DNA from: an uncultured Rhodospira sp.
Lineage (GTDB): Bacteria > Pseudomonadota > Alphaproteobacteria > Rhodospirillales > Rhodospirillaceae
DNA length: 43,321 nucleotides
Direction: 5' to 3'
NCBI RefSeq assembly: GCF_937138205.1
Contig: NZ_CAKZOT010000117.1
Span: forward strand, 1 to 43,321
Every line of letters begins with the position of its first letter. The first letter of the stretch is position 1. This document shows positions 38,659 through 43,321 of the stretch, piece by piece. The notes below the pieces were generated by a model, which saw only the letters and a list, made by a program, of their open reading frames with translations, ran no database searches and was not told the DNA's origin. A program made the position numbers and the translations under genes.

Positions 38659-38902
38659 GGATTGCGTCCTCCTGGGCTTTCAGTTCGTCAAGATCGGCCT
38701 CAATCATCCGGCCGATGTGAATGAGCGCGGCCCGGCCGCCCTCGTTGAAAATCATCCGGTTCGGGTCCCCATTATCGGGGAACGTGGACCGGTGGGTAAA
38801 CCCGAACCGCCGCGCTAGGTCCGCGAGCACGAGTTGCCCGTCTTGCCCGTGGAACACGGACTGATACGCCGCCGCAATGCGGCTTTGGCTACACGTCGTC
38901 AT
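38651..38902 (-). CDS. Bbp19-like structural protein
   Basis: An 83-residue protein resembling the small Bbp19 protein of Bordetella phage BPP-1 and relatives: YQSVFHGQDGQLVLADLARR, then FTHRSTFPDNGDPNRMIFNE, then RAALIHIGRMIEADL. Its role in the virion is not known to me in detail. The start overlaps the portal stop by one base (TAATG). Confidence 0.75.
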   Translation of the reverse strand: MTTCSQSRIAAAYQSVFHGQDGQLVLADLARRFGFTHRSTFPDNGDPNRMIFNEGGRAALIHIGRMIEADLDELKAQEDAIHD

Positions 38903-40569
38903 TACCGCCCTCCCGGTTTCGGTTGCGCCGCCTGGACCTTGGCGCCGGCCTCCACGGCCTGGATCAAGGTCTGGAACTGCTCGGCCTGTTGCTGCTGCTC
39001 CATCCGGGCCTTCCGAAGCTCCCTGATCTTCTGCGGGCTCCGCATGATGGACATCGGCGCGCCGGACGCCCCGTGGACCACCTTCGCCACCTCATCCGGG
39101 TCGAACGCGTCGAAGACCCCCGGGTCGATCTGTGCCCACGGAAGCAAGCCCTCAATGATCCGCAGGACCCCCAGGCCCTCCATCTGCAACTGGGACCCGG
39201 TCAGCGGCGAGACGTACTCGGCCACCAACGGCACCCCGTCCAGCACGGGCGGCGGGGGCGGGAACCTGCCCCCACGGTTCATGAGGCCGAAGATACGGGC
39301 CAGGAGGCGGGAGAACAGTTCGTTCTGGAGCCGCACCAGCATGGGCGTCAGCGCCCGGTTCCGCTCGTCCACTTCCTGAAGGACCTGTGTCGCGGTTTTC
39401 ACCGGACTGTCCGGGGTCTGAAACAGGTGGACGAAGAAGCCGGACTTGATGGCCTCCTGCTCATTCCGCAGAATGGCCTCTCCTACTTCAATACGAGACG
39501 CCCCCGGCGGGATCATGGGGTCGATCCGGGCATCGCCCTCGGTGAACGTGATGGCGCCAGGGAACAGCCGGACGGGGCTCACGAGCGATCCGTCCGTGAT
39601 CCGCAGCGGCGGGTCCACCAGCTTCTCGGCCCCGCGCAACAGGGTTTCCTTGACCCGATTGGCCATCCGAACGTTCGGCATGACGTTCATCGCGGGGCCA
39701 CGGCCCATTCGCTCACCGGTCACCACGCTCCAGCGCGGGACCTGATACGGGAACTCGTTGAACCCCGACACGGACAGTACCCGCTTGGGCGTCTCGGTGC
39801 ACCACACGGACGCGAACGGCCGGTTCGCCAAGTCCTTGTGGTCGCCCATCTCTTTGCCCAGGTCGTACTTGCTGCCCACGGGGAACACCGCGTGAACGAA
39901 CTTGAACTTCCGGGTCGGGTCCCGGCATTCCATGATCGTCCGGCCCAGGTCCTGATCCGGGAAGAACGCCTTCGCCTGCACCGCGTTCAGTTCGAGGGTC
40001 CGGAACACTGCGTTGACCTGCCCGTCCGCGTCCGTGTCCCACACCACTTCCTTGAGGTGGAACGCTCGAATGCGGATATGCCCCTCGTCCGACACGTCCT
40101 CATAGAGACACCCGGAGCCGAACGCCCCCAGGTCCAGATAGAGGGTGTGCAGATGGGAATACAGGTCCACCCGGGTCGACGCCATCTCAGTCCAGATCAG
40201 CTTGGCGACGTCCTCCAACCACTTCCGCACACTGGCGTCCTGGTCCATATACGGGTCGGCCCCGGCAGACGGGGCGATCCGGAGCTTGAACCACAGGTTC
40301 GCGGGGTTGTTCATGAGAGAATGGATCGAACTCGCGAAGATGTAGAGCGCCCATGTCGCGGTGCTGTCCAGCACCATACGGTTCCGCTCCACACCCTCGG
40401 TCACCTCTTCGCGGAAGATGGCCCGGTTCGGCAGAACGTGCCGCGCGATGTCCTGGACGTAACTCTCCCATGTGCCCCGGTCGGTGCGTAGGTCGTTCTC
40501 GCGCCGACAGATCGCAACCGCGAGGGGATCGGCCGTCGTTTCCGGATCGTTCCCTGTGGTGGACGCCAT
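38902..40569 (-). CDS. Portal (head-to-tail connector) protein
   Basis: A 555-residue portal of the podovirus head-tail connector family. Typical parts: CRRENDLRTDRGTWESYVQD, HVLPNRAIF, TWALYIFASSIHSLMNNPAN, the AFGSGCLYEDV segment and the GPAMNVMPNVRMANRVKETL region. The C-terminus is a Gln-rich helix. It forms the 12-mer gate for DNA packaging and ejection. The ATG at 40569 has GGGAGG. Confidence 0.92.
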   Translation of the reverse strand: MASTTGNDPETTADPLAVAICRRENDLRTDRGTWESYVQDIARHVLPNRAIFREEVTEGVERNRMVLDSTATWALYIFASSIHSLMNNPANLWFKLRIAPSAGADPYMDQDASVRKWLEDVAKLIWTEMASTRVDLYSHLHTLYLDLGAFGSGCLYEDVSDEGHIRIRAFHLKEVVWDTDADGQVNAVFRTLELNAVQAKAFFPDQDLGRTIMECRDPTRKFKFVHAVFPVGSKYDLGKEMGDHKDLANRPFASVWCTETPKRVLSVSGFNEFPYQVPRWSVVTGERMGRGPAMNVMPNVRMANRVKETLLRGAEKLVDPPLRITDGSLVSPVRLFPGAITFTEGDARIDPMIPPGASRIEVGEAILRNEQEAIKSGFFVHLFQTPDSPVKTATQVLQEVDERNRALTPMLVRLQNELFSRLLARIFGLMNRGGRFPPPPPVLDGVPLVAEYVSPLTGSQLQMEGLGVLRIIEGLLPWAQIDPGVFDAFDPDEVAKVVHGASGAPMSIMRSPQKIRELRKARMEQQQQAEQFQTLIQAVEAGAKVQAAQPKPGGR

Positions 40570-40572
40570 GGA

Positions 40573-40827
40573 TTAACCTCCCAACAGGGACCGACGTGCG
40601 GTGTTCACGCCACCAAGCCCCCCGGACGGATTTTGCGTCAGCAGCGTGGACCTCCGGCCCTGACGGGCGGCGGCCGACGCACGGGCACGTCGCGCCGCCT
40701 CTTCGCGCGCGTCGGCCTCGTTTTCCGTGTCTTGCTCCGGCGTGGTGATTTGGCGGATGATCTTGGTTCCGCCTCCGCCCCCAAACATGGAGCCCACGGC
40801 CTTGATGGGGTTGTGAAACTCATGCAT
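40573..40827 (-). CDS. Small head-region protein
   Basis: An 84-residue protein with a glycine patch (MFGGGGGTKIIRQI) and an Arg/Ala-rich helix (ADAREEAARRARASAAARQG). Its end, QNPSGGLGGVNTARRSLLGG, is typical of small proteins found next to portals in these phages. Unknown function. The ATG at 40827 has GGAGG and overlaps the previous stop by 8 bp. Confidence 0.65.
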   Translation of the reverse strand: MHEFHNPIKAVGSMFGGGGGTKIIRQITTPEQDTENEADAREEAARRARASAAARQGRRSTLLTQNPSGGLGGVNTARRSLLGG

Positions 40828-41047
40828 CGAACTGGCCTCCTACCTGCCGTTTTTCCTTGCGTGCATTGTGCAGCGCCCAGAAGCGAGCTTGAGCCCGATC
40901 GTCTCGCTTGTCAAGAGGCAAGAAGCCGGGGCTCATCGGATCGTCCGCCGGGTCTGGGCGCCCGTTCGCCGCCACCGTACCCGGCCGCAAGTACGTGATC
41001 TTGCCCGCGTTCTTGAGCGGCCGTACGGGCTTGAGATCGCCACTCAT
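40820..41047 (-). CDS. Small hypothetical protein in packaging region
   Basis: A 75-residue, Pro/Asp/Arg-rich protein (DLKPVRPLKNAGKITYLRPG, then DKRDDRAQARFWALHNARKE), probably partly disordered. The start at 41047 overlaps the previous stop (ATGA), which fixes it; the longer in-frame extension is not used. Function unknown. Confidence 0.6.
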   Translation of the reverse strand: MSGDLKPVRPLKNAGKITYLRPGTVAANGRPDPADDPMSPGFLPLDKRDDRAQARFWALHNARKEKRQVGGQFDA

Positions 41048-41550
41048 CGGATCACCCCCTCCAAGAGCGCCCACACGGTCCTCCGGTAGGTCTTGTTCTC
41101 CTGGAGCCCCATCTTCGCCAGCCGGAGCACGTCCGGCCTCATGTTGATCAGGAGACGGTGCGCCCACTGGCCCCGGGTGAGAAGGTCCCAAAAGACAAGG
41201 TCCCGGTACCCCACAAGCTCCGTGTAAACCGCAGCGGCCTCCGCCCGTTGAGGCTGGGACCCCGTGGCCACCGTGACCGACAGGTCCCGGAAAAACTTGC
41301 AGTGAAACCAATGGCCAAGCTCATGAACCATCACGCCTAATGGAGTAACCCTCTCCTCCGGGAGGAAGATCGTGACGCCCTCGCGGCCGTCTTCCTCCAT
41401 GGTGTACAGCCCGCAAAACGGCCGATCGCGCTTCGGGTCCACGACGATGCTGTCCCGCCCCACGTCGTGCCAGACGTCAAGGGCCTCCTCGTCCAACGCG
41501 CCGAAAAGCCGGCAGCCAAGGTCATACATAAGCTCCTCGGTATTTTCCAT
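41044..41550 (-). CDS. HExxH metalloprotease-like protein
   Basis: A 168-residue protein with a zinc protease core VMVHELGHWFHCKFF (H76, E77, H80) after a small beta domain (CGLYTMEEDGREGVTIFLPE). A later Glu, in AEAAAVYTE, could be the third ligand. It sits directly after TerL and before the portal, unusual for a metalloprotease, so it may process a virion protein or be structural with a relict site. The ATG at 41550 has GAGGA. Confidence 0.7.
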   Translation of the reverse strand: MENTEELMYDLGCRLFGALDEEALDVWHDVGRDSIVVDPKRDRPFCGLYTMEEDGREGVTIFLPEERVTPLGVMVHELGHWFHCKFFRDLSVTVATGSQPQRAEAAAVYTELVGYRDLVFWDLLTRGQWAHRLLINMRPDVLRLAKMGLQENKTYRRTVWALLEGVIR

Positions 41551-41561
41551 GGGGGTCCTCC

Positions 41562-43046
41562 TCAGTAAACGCCAGCGGCGGCCTGCTCGAATGTCGCGCC
41601 AGAGAATAGGGACTTGCTCACCCCCATCGCTCCTGTGCGCATAGCATCCGCTCCGTGAGAGGCCCAGTCGTGAACGGGGTTCTGTTTCATAATCTGTAGC
41701 CTCTCATCAAAGTCTCGCCGATACAGGGCCAGCCTGTCAAGCCCCTCCGCGCACCGGACGCTGTCGAACTCCGACCGGGGCAAGATCGCGTGGACGGCCG
41801 CGAGCCCGTCGGGCAGCGGATGCTTGGGCACCGTCGTCACGCGAATGCCCAGGGTCTCCAGCACCGACCGCCGGGTCTTGCCGGTCCCAAGCTCCCCGTT
41901 CTCCACGTCATGGGGGAAGTACATCTTCCCATAGCGATACCCCTTGTCCGCCAGAACGCTCGCGTAGTGCTCGAACCCGGCCCCGGTCGCCTCGTAGTAG
42001 TCGATAAACCGGAGGCCATCGCCCTGGACCTGGAAGAACCAGATCGCCGTGGCGTCGTCCCACCCCAGGTCCCACGCGGTGTGCACCGGGACGAACTTGA
42101 GCCAATGGACCCGCTTGATCCGGCCCTGCGCCCGCGCCTCCTCGATATCCTGGGCGAAGATGGCCCCCTCCACGGCCGCGTCGAACGAGCACTCCATCTC
42201 TTGATCGTACTTCGCCTGTGTCATGCCGGGCTTGCGCCGGTGCTTCCGCAGTTCCTTCGCGTTCAAGACCCCGGTCTCCGACGCCTTCAGGAGCGAAGCG
42301 AAATACTCCTGGTCTTCATCGTGGATTTCCTCCTGGAACCCCGTATCCGGGTTCACCATCCGCACCGGCTCCCCATTGGACCAAGTCATGGCGTGCTGGA
42401 ACATGGTGTACGCGTGGTTCCGGCCGAAGGGCGTGAAGATGAAATCCGCCCACTGGTTCGGCAGCCCCGCGTCATCCAGCCCCCGCCGGTTCTCGTCCAG
42501 GAGCATGGGAGAGACCTGCTCGGACCAGACCGACGGCGGGATTTGCGCGAATTCGTCGAACACGACCCCGTCCAGGTACAGGCCGCGAATTCGCTGTTTG
42601 GGGCTGTCCACCCCGTACAGCCGAATGCGGCTTGTTGTCCCGGCCCATGTGGGCAAGTAGACCGCCAGTTCCGACCGATCGACCCAATCCCGCTCCTTCA
42701 CCCCAAGGTGCTCATAGACTTTACAGGCGTAGTCATAGAGGTACGCCCACGCAATGTCCTTCGCCTGGGCATAAGTGGGGGCCATGTAAGCGAAGCGCCC
42801 GCGCTCGAACGGGCAATGGATCGCGCGGAACATGAGCTTGCGGATTTTCATGACCGTCTTGCCAAAACGACGGTGCATCACCTCGTAATTGTACCTTCGC
42901 TCGTTCTGTTCGAGCCAATCCTGTAGCGGGCGGGGCGTGTACCCGATCACCGCGTCAATATCCTCCGGCGGGGAGGGGACCGCCTCGCGGTCGGCCTCCT
43001 CGTCTTCCTTGAGATATTGGTCGATCTTGCTCAATAGGCCGGCCAC
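41562..43046 (-). CDS. terL: Terminase large subunit
   Basis: A 494-residue packaging motor and nuclease. Walker A is MHRRFGKTVM (K63), Walker B is GVVFDEFAQI (D164, E165), and the nuclease acidic residues are in AWDLGWDDATA (D326) and HDWASHGADAMR (D467). It pumps DNA into the head and cuts it. It starts at GTG 43046 with GGAGGA upstream. No small terminase is recognised beside it. It is the first gene of the leftward late operon. Confidence 0.92.
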   Translation of the reverse strand: MAGLLSKIDQYLKEDEEADREAVPSPPEDIDAVIGYTPRPLQDWLEQNERRYNYEVMHRRFGKTVMKIRKLMFRAIHCPFERGRFAYMAPTYAQAKDIAWAYLYDYACKVYEHLGVKERDWVDRSELAVYLPTWAGTTSRIRLYGVDSPKQRIRGLYLDGVVFDEFAQIPPSVWSEQVSPMLLDENRRGLDDAGLPNQWADFIFTPFGRNHAYTMFQHAMTWSNGEPVRMVNPDTGFQEEIHDEDQEYFASLLKASETGVLNAKELRKHRRKPGMTQAKYDQEMECSFDAAVEGAIFAQDIEEARAQGRIKRVHWLKFVPVHTAWDLGWDDATAIWFFQVQGDGLRFIDYYEATGAGFEHYASVLADKGYRYGKMYFPHDVENGELGTGKTRRSVLETLGIRVTTVPKHPLPDGLAAVHAILPRSEFDSVRCAEGLDRLALYRRDFDERLQIMKQNPVHDWASHGADAMRTGAMGVSKSLFSGATFEQAAAGVY

Positions 43047-43080
43047 GGGGGTCCTCCACGGTCACAGGGACGTCCAGGGC

Positions 43081-43110
43081 AGTCTACGCGGGGTCGGAGA
43101 CAGATGTCAA
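43081..43110 (-). promoter_or_regulatory. Candidate late promoter upstream of terL
   Basis: On the minus strand TTGACA (43105-43110), an 18-bp spacer and TAGACT (43081-43086), 35 bp before the terL start. The -10 equals that of the protease promoter candidate. Confidence 0.5.
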
Positions 43111-43114
43111 TTCC

Positions 43115-43205
43115 GTTTTTCGGCAGAATTTCACGGTCACAGGATTTTTTGGCCCACGGTTCAGGGGCCAATTTCAGTTTTCGGCAGAATTTTCGGAATA
43201 CGTCA
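43115..43205. repeat. Degenerate repeats related to the terminal 55-bp units
   Basis: TTTTCGGCAGAATT occurs at 43117-43130 and 43178-43191, a period of 61 bp, the same as the 61-bp period of the perfect terminal units. The perfect units share their GTTTTTCG start with the first degenerate copy. The array upstream of terL therefore has at least four repeats of decreasing similarity. It may be the packaging (pac) or a regulatory site. Confidence 0.6.
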
Positions 43206-43321
43206 GTTTTTCGCGCGTCAGATATGCTTGCCAATTTCCATTCCGCAGGATTTTCTGAGGACCCAGGTTTTTCGCGCGTCAGATATGCTTGCCAATTTCC
43301 ATTCCGCAGGATTTTCTGAGG
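43206..43321. repeat. Right copy of 116-bp terminal direct repeat
   Basis: Identical to bases 1-116, including both 55-bp units. See the left copy for interpretation. Confidence 0.9.

Noticed and set aside
1-43321. T7-type phage promoters or RNA polymerase
   Set aside because: No single-subunit RNA polymerase gene or repeated 20-bp phage promoter is visible despite the T7-like virion genes; promoters look host-type.

Overview
This is a near-complete genome of a tailed double-stranded DNA phage with a podovirus (T7/BPP-1-like) virion. The first and last 116 bases are identical, so the window is either a circular or permuted genome with an assembly overlap, or a genome with a short direct terminal repeat. 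Unique length is about 43.2 kb. The DNA is GC-rich and tightly packed with genes, with many ATGA or TGATG start/stop overlaps. The host is probably an alphaproteobacterium. This is inferred from a GapR-type (DUF2312) domain, a Caulobacter-like promoter, perfect chromosomal-type parS sites and a protease C-terminus of a kind common in alphaproteobacterial surface proteins. No integrase, phage RNA polymerase, tRNA or CRISPR was seen.

Layout. (1) 1-704 is gene-poor: tandem 55-bp repeats, hairpins, three perfect ParB-binding parS sites and a leftward terminator. (2) 705-2450 is a leftward operon of five small unknown genes; two carry an identical 57-bp promoter/leader, and a third carries a shortened leader next to a fourth parS. 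(3) 2451-2833 holds two facing terminators and a possible small RNA. (4) 2834-6239 is a leftward plasmid-like replication module: an AlpA/MerR-type HTH protein, a prim-pol/RepA-type helicase and a large iteron array with a long hairpin, then one unknown gene. (5) 6240-6325 is a divergent promoter with a perfect palindrome. (6) 6326-23202 is a long rightward block: small unknown genes, a trypsin-like protease, an HNH endonuclease, an SNF2-type helicase, a GapR-domain protein, a Cas4/RecB-like exonuclease, an SSB-like protein, a Pol I-type polymerase, a RuvC-like resolvase, a T5 A1-like protein, two nucleotide pyrophosphohydrolase-like proteins, then endolysin, candidate holin and spanins, ending in a terminator. 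(7) 23214-43046 is the leftward virion block: TerL, HExxH protein, portal, Bbp19-like protein, scaffold, capsid, decoration-like protein, two tail tubular proteins, T7 gp13/14/15/16-like internal virion proteins and two fibers with related N-termini.

How it fits together. There are two replication gene sets: a plasmid-style origin with prim-pol/helicase, and a phage-style PolA/SSB/exonuclease/helicase/resolvase set. The parS sites have no accompanying parA or parB. The most interesting reading is a phage-plasmid, or a phage with a plasmid-like stage, that is partitioned by, or interferes with, the host chromosome's own ParAB system. That function is an inference; the parS sites and the iterons are read directly from the sequence.
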